A DNA stretch of 12,522 bases from an uncultured Pseudoflavonifractor sp. (GTDB taxonomy: Bacteria; Bacillota; Clostridia; Oscillospirales; Oscillospiraceae). Positions 1 to 6,581 of this stretch are shown in pieces. The stretch covers positions 1 to 12,522 of the forward strand of contig CAJFTA010000089.1 in the NCBI GenBank assembly GCA_904419835.1, written 5' to 3'. A program made the position numbers and the translations under genes. Positions within the stretch are counted from its first letter, which is position 1. Each line of letters starts with the position of its first letter. The notes below the pieces were generated by a model. That model was given only the letters and a program-made list of their open reading frames with translations. It was not told the origin of the DNA and made no database searches.

Positions 1-482
1 TTGGTGGCGTGAGCGCCGCCGTTGAGGATGTTCATCATGGGCACGGGCAGGGTCTTGGCGTTGACGCCGCCGATATAGTTGTACAGGCTGGTGCCCAGGC
101 TCTCAGCGGCAGCCTTGGCGCAGGCCAGGGAGGCGCCCAGAATGGCGTTGGCACCCAGGCGGGTCTTGTTGGGGGTGCCGTCCAGGGCGATCATGGCCTT
201 GTCGATGGCCACCTGATCCAGGACGTTCATGCCCACCAGACACTCAGCGATCTCGGTGTTGACGTTCTTCACAGCGGTGAGGACGCCCTTGCCCAGGTAA
301 CGGCTCTTGTCGCCGTCGCGGAGCTCGCAGGCCTCATAGATACCGGTGGAAGCGCCGGAGGGAACGGCGGCACGGCCAACAGTGCCGTCCTCCAGGTAGA
401 CCTCGACCTCAACGGTGGGATTGCCGCGGCTGTCCAGAATCTCACGGCCCAGAACATCAACGATCTCGATAATCTGCTTCAT
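1..482 (-). CDS. eno: Enolase, N-terminal part (3' end outside window)
   Basis: Phosphopyruvate hydratase, converting 2-phosphoglycerate to phosphoenolpyruvate in the cytoplasm. I translated the minus strand from the ATG at 482: it opens MKQIIEIVDVLGREILDSRG, followed by NPTVEVEV, the mobile active-site loop PSGAST, ELRDGDKSRYLGKGV, LDGTPNKTRLGANAILG and the segment VPMMNILNGGAHATN, which carries the His of the substrate pocket. About 160 residues are present of the usual 420-435, all from the N-terminal domain and the start of the barrel. AAAGGAG lies 9 nt upstream of the ATG. It is last of the visible glycolytic genes, 105 nt after gpmI, and is probably co-transcribed with it. The frame is intact up to the window edge. 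Confidence 0.96.
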   Translation of the reverse strand, partial: MKQIIEIVDVLGREILDSRGNPTVEVEVYLEDGTVGRAAVPSGASTGIYEACELRDGDKSRYLGKGVLTAVKNVNTEIAECLVGMNVLDQVAIDKAMIALDGTPNKTRLGANAILGASLACAKAAAESLGTSLYNYIGGVNAKTLPVPMMNILNGGAHAT

Positions 483-507
483 GTTCAAAAACTCCTTTCA
501 TTTTAGG

Positions 508-566
508 GGTACGGCTTCCGGTATTTCCGCCGTACCTTCTATCTGTCAGGGCGGCAGAAACCGCCC
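508..566 (-). promoter_or_regulatory. Two hairpins in the gpmI-eno spacer (eno leader)
   Basis: Two perfect inverted repeats lie in the 105-nt spacer. One has GGTACGGC/GCCGTACC arms (508-515 and 529-536). The other has GGGCGG/CCGCCC arms (549-554 and 561-566). The nearer one ends about 10 nt upstream of the eno Shine-Dalgarno. Neither is followed by a T-run on the minus strand, so neither looks like an intrinsic terminator. They may be mRNA processing or stability elements between cistrons, which is inference. No promoter consensus is evident in the spacer. Confidence 0.45.
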
Positions 567-587
567 GAACATACAATGATGTGCTGC

Positions 588-2108
588 TTACGCCTCGATC
601 AGGGTGTTGCCGTCCATCTCGGCGGGCTTTTCAAGGCCCATCAGGTCCAGCATGGTGGGGGCGATATCGGCCAGACGGCCGTCACGCAGCTTCACGTTGG
701 CGCCCACGATGCAGAAAGGCACCAGGCTGGTGGTGTGGGCGGTGTAGGGAGTAACGCCGTCGTCGTCCAGCATCCGGTCTGCGTTGCCGTGGTCGGCGGT
801 GATGAGCGCCACGCCGCCCATCTTGCGGGTGGCCTCCACAACCCGGCCCACGCACTCGTCCACGGTCTCAACCGCCAGGCGGGCGGCCTCGTACACACCG
901 GTGTGGCCCACCATGTCGCAGTTGGCGAAGTTGAGGATGACCACGTCGTAGTTGCCGCTCTCAATGCGCTTCACGGCCTCGTCGGTGACCTCACGGGCGC
1001 TCATGTCGGGCTTGAGGTCGTAGGTGGGCACCTTGGGGGAGGGGATGAGGCAGCGGTCCTCGCCGGGGAACACCTGCTCGGCGCCGCCGTTGAAGAAGAA
1101 GGTCACATGGGCGTACTTCTCGGTCTCAGCGATGCGGAGCTGGGTCAGGCCCAGGCGGGAGATATACTCGCCGAAGATGTTCTTCAGCTCGTGGTGGGGG
1201 AAGGCCACCGTCACGTTGGGCATGGTGGCGTCATACTCGGTGGTGCAGACATAGGTCAGGGGGAAGAAGCCCTTCTTCCGCTCAAAGCCGTCAAACGCGG
1301 GGTCCACCAGGCTGCGGGTGAGCTCACGGGCCCGGTCGGGGCGGAAGTTCATAAAGACCACGCTGTCGCCGGACTTGATGACCGCGTCCTTGCAGCAGAT
1401 GACGGGCTCCACGAACTCGTCGGTGACGCCGGCGTCATAGGACTTCTGCACGGCGGCGGCAGGGTCGGCCTCAAAGGGGGCCTCGCCCAGCACCAGGGCG
1501 TCATAGGCCCTGACCAGGCGTTCCCAGCGCTTGTCCCGGTCCATGGCGTAGAAGCGGCCGGAGATGACGCCGATGTGGGCGTTGCCCACCTGGGCGCACT
1601 TCTCGGCCAGCTGCTCCACATAGCCCTTGCCGGAGGCGGGGGGCACGTCGCGGCCGTCCAGGAAGGCGTGGACATAGACGTCCTTCACTCCCTGCTGCTT
1701 GGCCATGTCCAGCAGCGCGAAGATGTGAGTGATGTGGCTGTGGACGCCGCCGTCGGACAGCAGGCCCATCACGTGGAGGGCGTGCCCCTCCTGCTTGGCG
1801 TTCTCCATGGCCCGCAGATACTCGGGGTTCTGGAAGAAGTCGCCGTCCTTGATGGCCTTGGAGATGCGGGGCAGGTCCTGGAACACCACCCGGCCGGCGC
1901 CGATATTGGTGTGGCCCACCTCGGAGTTGCCCATCTGGCCCTCGGGCAGGCCCACGTCCAGGCCGGAGGCGGACAGCTTGCTCACCGGATTCTCGGCAAA
2001 CAGCTTGTCCAGCACGGGCTTGCGGGCATTGGCGATGGCGTTGCCCTCGGTCTCGCTGCGGAGACCATAGCCATCCATAATGATAAGCGTAGTGGGTGTT
2101 TTACTCAT
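588..2108 (-). CDS. gpmI: 2,3-bisphosphoglycerate-independent phosphoglycerate mutase
   Basis: Interconverts 3- and 2-phosphoglycerate through a phosphoserine intermediate and two Mn ions, without 2,3-bisphosphoglycerate. It has 506 residues, the normal iPGM length. Visible alkaline-phosphatase-superfamily motifs are MDGYG with metal-binding Asp12, QMGNSEVGHTNIGAGR with catalytic Ser62, HAFLDGRDVPP, RFYAMDRDKRW, FFNGGAEQVFPGEDR, NFANCDMVGHTG and TADHGNAD, so both metal sites and the transferase lid domain look complete. The ATG at 2108 is preceded by GAGG about 8 nt away and gives the canonical N-terminus (MSKTPTTLIIMDGYG). It sits between tpiA (395 nt upstream, across a repeat-filled spacer) and eno. 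No internal promoter was seen. The gene appears intact. Confidence 0.98.
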   Translation of the reverse strand: MSKTPTTLIIMDGYGLRSETEGNAIANARKPVLDKLFAENPVSKLSASGLDVGLPEGQMGNSEVGHTNIGAGRVVFQDLPRISKAIKDGDFFQNPEYLRAMENAKQEGHALHVMGLLSDGGVHSHITHIFALLDMAKQQGVKDVYVHAFLDGRDVPPASGKGYVEQLAEKCAQVGNAHIGVISGRFYAMDRDKRWERLVRAYDALVLGEAPFEADPAAAVQKSYDAGVTDEFVEPVICCKDAVIKSGDSVVFMNFRPDRARELTRSLVDPAFDGFERKKGFFPLTYVCTTEYDATMPNVTVAFPHHELKNIFGEYISRLGLTQLRIAETEKYAHVTFFFNGGAEQVFPGEDRCLIPSPKVPTYDLKPDMSAREVTDEAVKRIESGNYDVVILNFANCDMVGHTGVYEAARLAVETVDECVGRVVEATRKMGGVALITADHGNADRMLDDDGVTPYTAHTTSLVPFCIVGANVKLRDGRLADIAPTMLDLMGLEKPAEMDGNTLIEA

Positions 2109-2503
2109 AAATAACCTCAGTTCCTTCAGGTAAGATTGGGGCGGCGCGCAGCGGGTCCATACCGTCCCGCCGCGCTCTGCCTCCTCTTGTCACGCTTGGC
2201 CTGCTTGGCGGCTCAGCGCTTCCTGTCACGCTTTGCTCGCCTCGCGGCCGGGTCGCCTTCCCTCCGACTCGTGCCAAACCCGTCCCGCCTCTCTTTGTCG
2301 GCGTGCCTGGGCTTTGGCCCTCGCTCCGGTCCAGCCTCCCCTGCTCGGCGGCTCAGCGCTTCCTGTCACGCTTTACACCCTCCGCGGCGGCGCCTAAGCC
2401 CCTCCGGCTGCGCAAGCCGGCCGCCGCCCCCTTCGGGGTCTGCGGTCCGTTTGCTCCGCTCCGGGGTCTTACCCGCCTGCTCCCGGGTGCTCAGCGCTTC
2501 CTC
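2109..2503. repeat. tpiA-gpmI spacer with degenerate ~138-bp tandem repeat
   Basis: This 395-nt GC-rich spacer holds no convincing gene. A 34-nt segment at 2201-2234 recurs at 2341-2374 with one mismatch, 140 nt apart. A third, partial copy (ctcagcgcttcct core) lies at 2477-2502, 136 nt further on, and abuts the tpiA stop codon. The sequence between cores also aligns loosely, so the spacer reads as about two worn copies of a ~138-bp unit plus a fragment (TGTCACGCTT near 2190). Local hairpins include CCGGCT/AGCCGG (2404-2420) and CCCC-TTCG-GGGG near 2430. It is probably transcribed as a long inter-cistron region. Confidence 0.6.
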
Positions 2504-3277
2504 TTACTCCTGATTGGCAGCGTTGACAATGGTGGTGAAGTCGGCGGGCTTCAGGGAGGCGCCGCCGATGAGGCCGCCGTCGATGTCGGGCTGGGCGAGC
2601 AGCTCAGCGGCGTTCTTGGCGTTCATGGAGCCGCCGTACTGGATGGTGACGGCGCGGGCAACCCGGGCGCCGTACAGCTTGCGGATGACCACGCGGATGC
2701 TCTCGCAGACCTCGGCGGCCTGCTCGGCGGTGGCGGTCTTGCCGGTGCCGATGGCCCAGATGGGCTCGTAGGCGATGACCACATGGCGCATCTTGTCGGC
2801 GGGTACGCCGGCCAGCGCGGCCTTCACCTGATAGGCAATGAGCTCCATGGTGACGCCCAGCTCACGCTGCTCCAGGCTCTCGCCCACGCAGACGATGGGG
2901 TACAGGCCGGCCTCCAGCGCGGCGTGGACCTTCTTATTGACGGTGAAGTCGGTCTCATTGTAGTACTGGCGGCGCTCGGAGTGGCCGATGATGACGTACT
3001 TCACGCCCAGCTCCTTGAGCATCTCGGCGGAAACCTCGCCGGTGTAGGCGCCGTGGGACTCGTAGTGGCAGTTCTCAGCGCCGATGGCAATGCGGCTCTC
3101 CTTGAACAGGCGCACGGCGGCGGGGATGTTCACATAGGGCACGCAGAGAACGACCTCGCACCACTTGGGCTTACCCAGCATGGGCTTGATCTCCTCGGCG
3201 AAGGCACGGGTCTCGCTGAGGGTCTTGTTCATCTTCCAGTTTCCGGCGATGATGGTCTTGCGGTAGCGGCGGTTCAT
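2504..3277 (-). CDS. tpiA: Triose-phosphate isomerase
   Basis: Interconverts dihydroxyacetone phosphate and glyceraldehyde 3-phosphate. It has 257 residues, typical for a TIM barrel. Conserved elements in order are GNWKMN (catalytic Lys), the IGAENCHYESHGAYTGEVS substrate/dimer loop, IIGHSERR (catalytic His), AYEPIWAIGTGKTAT (catalytic Glu and start of loop 6), IQYGGSM and GGLIGGASL (phosphate binding). The ATG at 3277 has an AAAGGA ribosome site about 11 nt upstream. It lies between pgk (448 nt upstream) and gpmI (395 nt downstream), and both spacers are rich in repeats. The reading frame is undamaged. The stop codon directly abuts one copy of the downstream repeat. Confidence 0.98.
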   Translation of the reverse strand: MNRRYRKTIIAGNWKMNKTLSETRAFAEEIKPMLGKPKWCEVVLCVPYVNIPAAVRLFKESRIAIGAENCHYESHGAYTGEVSAEMLKELGVKYVIIGHSERRQYYNETDFTVNKKVHAALEAGLYPIVCVGESLEQRELGVTMELIAYQVKAALAGVPADKMRHVVIAYEPIWAIGTGKTATAEQAAEVCESIRVVIRKLYGARVARAVTIQYGGSMNAKNAAELLAQPDIDGGLIGGASLKPADFTTIVNAANQE

Positions 3278-3540
3278 TGTAGTTCAATCCTTTCCATATA
3301 TGTGAAACTTTGCGCAGGCTGCGCGCCGGACTCGTCGCGCCCTGCGGGAATCGGGCATTTTGTCGGAGCAAGCTCCGTATCTCCCCGCCAAACCCGCTCC
3401 GTTAGGCGTCGGCAGAGGCGCATGGGAACTGCCCGGTTTAAAAAGTTTAGGCGGCCAGCAGGCAGGCCTCGTCGGAGCAAGCTCCGTATCTCTCGCTTCC
3501 GCCCCAGGGCGAAAGCGCAATCACTCCGCTGCTCCTCCTC

Positions 3541-3577
3541 TCCCCACCGAACCCGCTTCGCTGGGCTTCGGCGGGGA
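3541..3577. repeat. Hairpin repeat, copy 1
   Basis: The plus strand folds as TCCCC / CCGAA / CCC - loop GCTTCGCT - GGG / TTCGG / GGGGA, with one A-C mismatch and one bulged C. It is about 13 bp of stem, the same architecture as the copy 119 nt to the right. The CCGAA/TTCGG block differs from the other copy by paired changes that keep the helix. There is no T-run on either side, so it is not a classical terminator. Confidence 0.6.
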
Positions 3578-3659
3578 CCCCGAAAGGGCGTCGCCGCAAG
3601 CTCCATATCCCTCGCTTCCGCCTGACGGCGAAAGCTCGCTCATTTCGCTGCGGCTCCTT

Positions 3660-3696
3660 TCCCCACGAAACCCGCTTCGCTGGGCTTTCGCGGGGA
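3660..3696. repeat. Hairpin repeat, copy 2
   Basis: Stem TCCCC / CGAAA / CCC - loop GCTTCGCT - GGG / TTTCG / GGGGA with the same A-C mismatch and C bulge as copy 1. Relative to copy 1, two base pairs of the middle block are changed on both arms (G-C to C-G and A-T to G-C), so pairing is preserved. It lies within about 60 nt of the pgk stop codon on the 3' side of that gene. Confidence 0.6.
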
Positions 3697-3703
3697 CCCC
3701 GAT

Positions 3704-3762
3704 GGAGCTGCCCGGCCTCTATTGTTTAAGCGTCCAGCAGGCAGGCCACGCCGGGCAGCTCC
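3704..3762 (-). repeat. 13-bp perfect inverted repeat spanning the pgk stop codon
   Basis: Arms GGAGCTGCCCGGC (3704-3716) and GCCGGGCAGCTCC (3750-3762) are exact reverse complements separated by 33 nt. The right arm encodes the ELPG residues of Pgk and the left arm lies past the stop at 3726-3728. In the mRNA this would place the stop codon in the loop of a long stem. There is no T-tract, so a stability or attenuation role is only inference. Confidence 0.55.
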
Positions 3763-4930
3763 TTGCCCTCCATGAACTCCAGGGAGGCGCCGCCGCCGGT
3801 GGAGATGTGGGTCATCTTGTCGGCATAGCCCAGCTGCTGCACGCCTCAGTGCCCTTGGCGAAGGCGGGGAACTCAAACACGCCCATGGGGCCGTTCCAGA
3901 TGACGGTGCCGGCGTCCTTCACGGCGTCGCAGTACAGCTTCACGGTCTCGGGGCCGATGTCCAGGCCCTGCCAGCCGTCGGGGATCTCGCCGGTCTTGAC
4001 CACCTTGCTCTCCGCGTCGGGCGCGAAGGCGTTGGCCACCACGGTATCCACGGGCAGGAGCAGCTTGACGCCCTTCTCGGCGGCCTTCTTCACCATGTCG
4101 TTAGCGTAGGACTCCCAGTCGGCCTCCAGCAGGCTGTCGCCCACCTTGCCGCCCTGGGCGGCGGAGAAGGTGTAGGCCATGCCGCCGCCGATGATGATGG
4201 TGTCGGCAATCTCCAGCAGGTTGTTGATAACGCCGATCTTGGAGGACACCTTGGATCCGCCCAGAATGGCCACCAGGGGGCGCTTGGGGTTGGCCAGGGC
4301 GCCGCCGATGATCTCCAGCTCCTTCTGAATCAGGAAACCGGACACGGCGGGCAGGTAGTCGGCTACGCCGGCGGTGGAGGCGTGGGCGCGGTGCACGGCG
4401 CCGAAGGCGTCGGACACATAGACCTCAGCCATGGAGGCCATCTTCTTGGCCAGCTCGGGATCGTTCTTGGTCTCGCCCTTCTCGAAGCGGGTGTTCTCCA
4501 GCAGCATGATCTGGCCGGGCTGGAGGGCGGCGGCCTTGGCCATGGCGTCCTCGCCCACCACGTCCTTGGCCATGATGACGTCCTTGCCCAGCAGCTCGCT
4601 CAGGCGCTTGGCAACAGGGGCCAGGGACAGCTTGGCCAGGGACTTCTTCCACTCCTCCTCGGTGATGGAGGCGGGGTCCTTGCCCTTCTCAGCCTGCTTC
4701 TTCACATAGGAGTCGAAGGTGGCGACGGGCTTGCCCAGGTGGGAGCAGGCGATAACGGCGGCCCCCTGGTCCAGCAGGTACTGGATGGTGGGCAGCGCAG
4801 CGCGGATACGCTTGTCATCGGTGATGGTGCCGCTGCCGTCCTTGGCCAGGGGCACGTTGAAGTCGCAGCGGAGGAGAACCTTCTTGCCGGCGACGTCGAT
4901 GTCTTTCACGGTCTTCTTGTTGTAGTTCAT
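3726..4930 (-). pseudogene. pgk: Phosphoglycerate kinase, disrupted by an internal out-of-frame deletion
   Basis: Normally converts 1,3-bisphosphoglycerate plus ADP to 3-phosphoglycerate plus ATP. The ATG at 4930 (MNYNKKTVKDIDV; GAAAGGAG upstream) overlaps the trmL stop as ATGA. Present motifs are RCDFNVPL, SHLGKP, LLENTRFEKGE, VSDAFGAVHRAHAS, GGSKVSSKIGVI, IIIGGGMAYTF and NGPMGVFEFPAFAKGTEA. At about 3842 the frame breaks and would end at 3812 after 372 residues. The true C-terminus (QQLGYADKMTHISTGGGASL to CLLDA, stop 3726-3728) continues in another frame. Roughly 23-25 residues between GTEA and QQLGYADK, including the conserved GGGDSAAA nucleotide-site loop, are missing. The rest is undegraded, so this is a recent lesion or an assembly error. 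The protein also has a ~25-residue Lys-rich insertion after HLGKP. Confidence 0.9.
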
Positions 4931-5418
4931 ACGAAAGCTCCTTTCATCTCTCCTTCCCCGGACAATCCGGGGAACTCTAACTGGCGCAATGCTTCGTAGG
5001 TCACTATGGCGACGGAATTTGCCAAATTCAGGCTGCGCGCGTCGGGGCGCATGGGGATGCGGATACACCGGTCACGGTGGGCCTCACGAAACGCCTGGGG
5101 CAGGCCCGCCGTCTCCTTGCCGAAGAACAGCCAGCACCCGTCCCGGAACTCCGCCTCCGCATAGGAGCGCGGAGCCTTGGTGGTGGTAAGCCAGAGGTCT
5201 TCCGCGCCGGTACGGGCGAAGAAGTCCTCCAGATTTTCGTAAACCGTCAGGTCCACCATGTGCCAGTAATCCAGTCCGGCCCGCTTCACCGCCCGGTCTG
5301 AGATGTCAAACCCGAGGGGCTTGATCAGGTGAAGGCGGCTGCGCGTGGCCGCACAGGTCCGGGCAATGTTGCCGGTGTTCTGCGGAATTTCCGGTTCAAC
5401 CAGAACAAGATTCAGCAT
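4927..5418 (-). CDS. trmL: tRNA (cytidine/uridine-34-2'-O)-methyltransferase, SpoU/TrmL family
   Basis: A trefoil-knot (SPOUT) methyltransferase expected to 2'-O-methylate the wobble base of tRNA-Leu isoacceptors. From ATG 5418 the protein is 163 residues, close to the usual 155-165: MLNLVLVEPEIPQNTGNIAR, then LIKPLGFD, LWLTTTKAPRSY, WLFFGKETAGLP, and the knot IPMRPDARSLNLANS-VAIVTYEALRQ. Upstream in-frame ATGs (5514, 5460) are rejected because the promoter at 5452-5480 would overlap or follow them. A GGGGGGTG ribosome site precedes 5418. Its stop overlaps the pgk start (ATGA) and its last codons carry the pgk Shine-Dalgarno, so the two are translationally coupled. It is the first gene of the glycolytic transcript, an unusual companion for pgk. 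Confidence 0.92.
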   Translation of the reverse strand: MLNLVLVEPEIPQNTGNIARTCAATRSRLHLIKPLGFDISDRAVKRAGLDYWHMVDLTVYENLEDFFARTGAEDLWLTTTKAPRSYAEAEFRDGCWLFFGKETAGLPQAFREAHRDRCIRIPMRPDARSLNLANSVAIVTYEALRQLEFPGLSGEGEMKGAFV

Positions 5419-5451
5419 AAATCCGGCCCACCCCCCATTTACAGCGGTGTT

Positions 5452-5480
5452 ATTGTACATCGAATCCCGCAGAATTTCAA
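5452..5480 (-). promoter_or_regulatory. Sigma-A-type promoter for trmL-pgk-tpiA-gpmI-eno
   Basis: On the minus strand TTGAAA (5475-5480), a 17-nt spacer and TACAAT (5452-5457) form a near-consensus promoter. Transcription would start around 5445, leaving a leader of about 27 nt before the trmL ATG at 5418. No catabolite or CggR-like operator was recognised around it. It is divergent from the proBA promoter, about 83 bp apart. Confidence 0.75.
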
Positions 5481-5562
5481 CAGCAAATACGTCGATAATC
5501 CCATAAAAATTCATTTTTTATTGAACAATTCTCCGTTGTTTCGTTTTCGGAGCGTTTTATGC

Positions 5563-5591
5563 TTTATAGTTGTGAAAAGTTGTGCTACAAT
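5563..5591 (+). promoter_or_regulatory. Extended -10 promoter for proBA
   Basis: TTTATA (5563-5568), a 17-nt spacer and TACAAT (5586-5591), with TGC directly before the -10 box as in extended -10 promoters. The predicted start near 5598 gives a ~114-nt leader. No proline T-box elements (AGGGTGG...ACCGCG plus specifier stem) are visible in that leader. Confidence 0.55.
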
Positions 5592-5698
5592 ATCGGCAGT
5601 AACAGGGCCGCGCTCCGCTTTGCTGTGCGGTAAAGCTATCCAGCCCCACATTAAGTATCAGCTAAATTTCGCGCTTTTCTGCTGGAAAATGATTGATT

Positions 5699-5714
5699 AA
5701 GGAGAATGAACGTG
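5699..5714 (+). promoter_or_regulatory. Ribosome binding site that decides the proB start
   Basis: AAGGAGA at 5699-5705 touches the ATG at 5706 directly, which is too close for initiation. It lies 7 nt from the in-frame GTG at 5712, the optimal distance, so GTG 5712 is the preferred start. Confidence 0.6.
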
Positions 5715-6527
5715 GAAACTCAGACACAACGCCTCCGAATTGTGGTGAAAGTGGGCACCTCCTCTCTCACCCACGACACCGGGCGGCTGAATCTGCACAA
5801 TATGGACCGGCTGGCCCGCACCCTGTCCGACCTGGAGGGCATGGGCCATGAGATTGTTCTGGTGTCCTCGGGCGCCATCGGCGTGGGCGCCACCAAGCTG
5901 GGGCTGAAGGAGCGGCCCAAGGAGCTGCGGATGAAGCAGGCCGCCGCCGCCGTCGGTCAGTGCGCCATCATGCACCTGTACGACAAGCTCTTCGGCGAGT
6001 ACAACCGGATGGTGGCCCAGATCCTGCTGACCGGCGAGGACGTGGACGCCCCTGTCCGGGCCGAGCACCTGCACAACACCTTTGAGTCCCTGCTGGAGCT
6101 GGGGGTTATCCCGGTGGTCAACGAGAACGACTCGGTGTCCTCCGCCGAGATTGAGACGGGCAAGTGCAAGGTCCTGGGCGATAACGACACCCTGTCCGCC
6201 ATTGTCGCCCGGCTGGTGGGGGCCGACCTGCTGGTGCTCCTGAGCGATATCGACGGCCTCTACGACGCCGATCCCCACAGCAGCCCGGACGCAAAGCTCA
6301 TCCACCATGTGGACGCGGTGACGCCGGAGCTGCGGGCCATGGCGGGGGGCGCGGGCACCTGGCGGGGCACCGGCGGCATGCAGACCAAGCTCAATGCCGC
6401 TGAGATCGCCATGGCCGCCGGGGTGGATATGGTCATCACCAACGGCGCCCGGGTGGAGGACCTGTACGGCATTGTGGCCGGGGAGGACATCGGCACCCGC
6501 TTCTCCGCCGGGAAGCAGGGGCAGTAA
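5712..6527 (+). CDS. proB: Glutamate 5-kinase (short form without PUA domain)
   Basis: Phosphorylates glutamate to gamma-glutamyl phosphate, the first step of proline synthesis, and hands the labile product to ProA. An amino-acid-kinase fold covers the whole protein: VVKVGTSSLT (phosphate loop), VSSGAIGVG, MKQAAAAVGQ, VPVVNENDSVS-type segment (IPVVNENDSV), GDNDTLSAIVA, LLSDIDGLYDADP, AGGAGTWRGTGGMQTKL and DMVITNGA. It has about 271 residues from GTG 5712 (273 from ATG 5706). The C-terminal PUA domain of the ~370-residue forms is absent, as in many Clostridia, which is normal variation. proA follows after 54 nt on the same strand, so the two form an operon. Confidence 0.96.
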   Translation: METQTQRLRIVVKVGTSSLTHDTGRLNLHNMDRLARTLSDLEGMGHEIVLVSSGAIGVGATKLGLKERPKELRMKQAAAAVGQCAIMHLYDKLFGEYNRMVAQILLTGEDVDAPVRAEHLHNTFESLLELGVIPVVNENDSVSSAEIETGKCKVLGDNDTLSAIVARLVGADLLVLLSDIDGLYDADPHSSPDAKLIHHVDAVTPELRAMAGGAGTWRGTGGMQTKLNAAEIAMAAGVDMVITNGARVEDLYGIVAGEDIGTRFSAGKQGQ

Positions 6528-6581
6528 CGCTGCATACATATTAGAAATTTTACCGCGTAAGCGGAGAAACGGGGGATTGAC

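Larger units (their letters stand above)
3278..3725. repeat. pgk-tpiA spacer: array of imperfect hairpin repeats
   Basis: This 448-nt spacer has no supportable gene. It contains a 22-nt exact direct repeat at 3362-3383 and 3471-3492 (core CGGAGCAAGCTCCG, itself a hairpin), with a diverged third copy near 3592-3622. Large stem-loops lie at 3541-3577 and 3660-3696, and a worn third copy starts near 3382. A 27-nt sequence at 3445-3471 matches the pgk 3' end at 24 of 27 positions. The layout suggests successive duplication of a unit carrying the pgk 3' untranslated region. No minus-strand promoter for tpiA is visible, so read-through from pgk is likely. Confidence 0.6.

Noticed and set aside
576..2114. 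512-codon open frame on the plus strand opposite gpmI, and similar long antisense frames at 5697-7772 and 10707-12041
   Set aside because: They mirror well-identified genes on the other strand. Their His/Gly/Val/Leu-rich composition is the usual shadow of GC-rich codons, and they lack ribosome sites and recognisable domains.
3274..3606. Minus- and plus-strand open frames in the pgk-tpiA spacer
   Set aside because: The Arg/Pro/Ala-rich translations come from hairpin repeats. They show no conserved motif and overlap each other in several frames.
3278..3725. Repeat array considered as a CRISPR
   Set aside because: Units are unequal, degenerate and hairpin-based without uniform spacers, and no cas genes are nearby.
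5419..5514. Longer trmL starting at ATG 5514 or 5460
   Set aside because: The promoter -10 box (5452-5457) lies inside or downstream of those starts, and the TrmL family begins at MLNLVLVEP.
5592..5711. T-box leader for proline control of proBA
   Set aside because: The leader is only ~114 nt with no AGGGTGG/ACCGCG antiterminator element. An ACCGCG near 6552 lies between proB and proA without the matching T-box partner.
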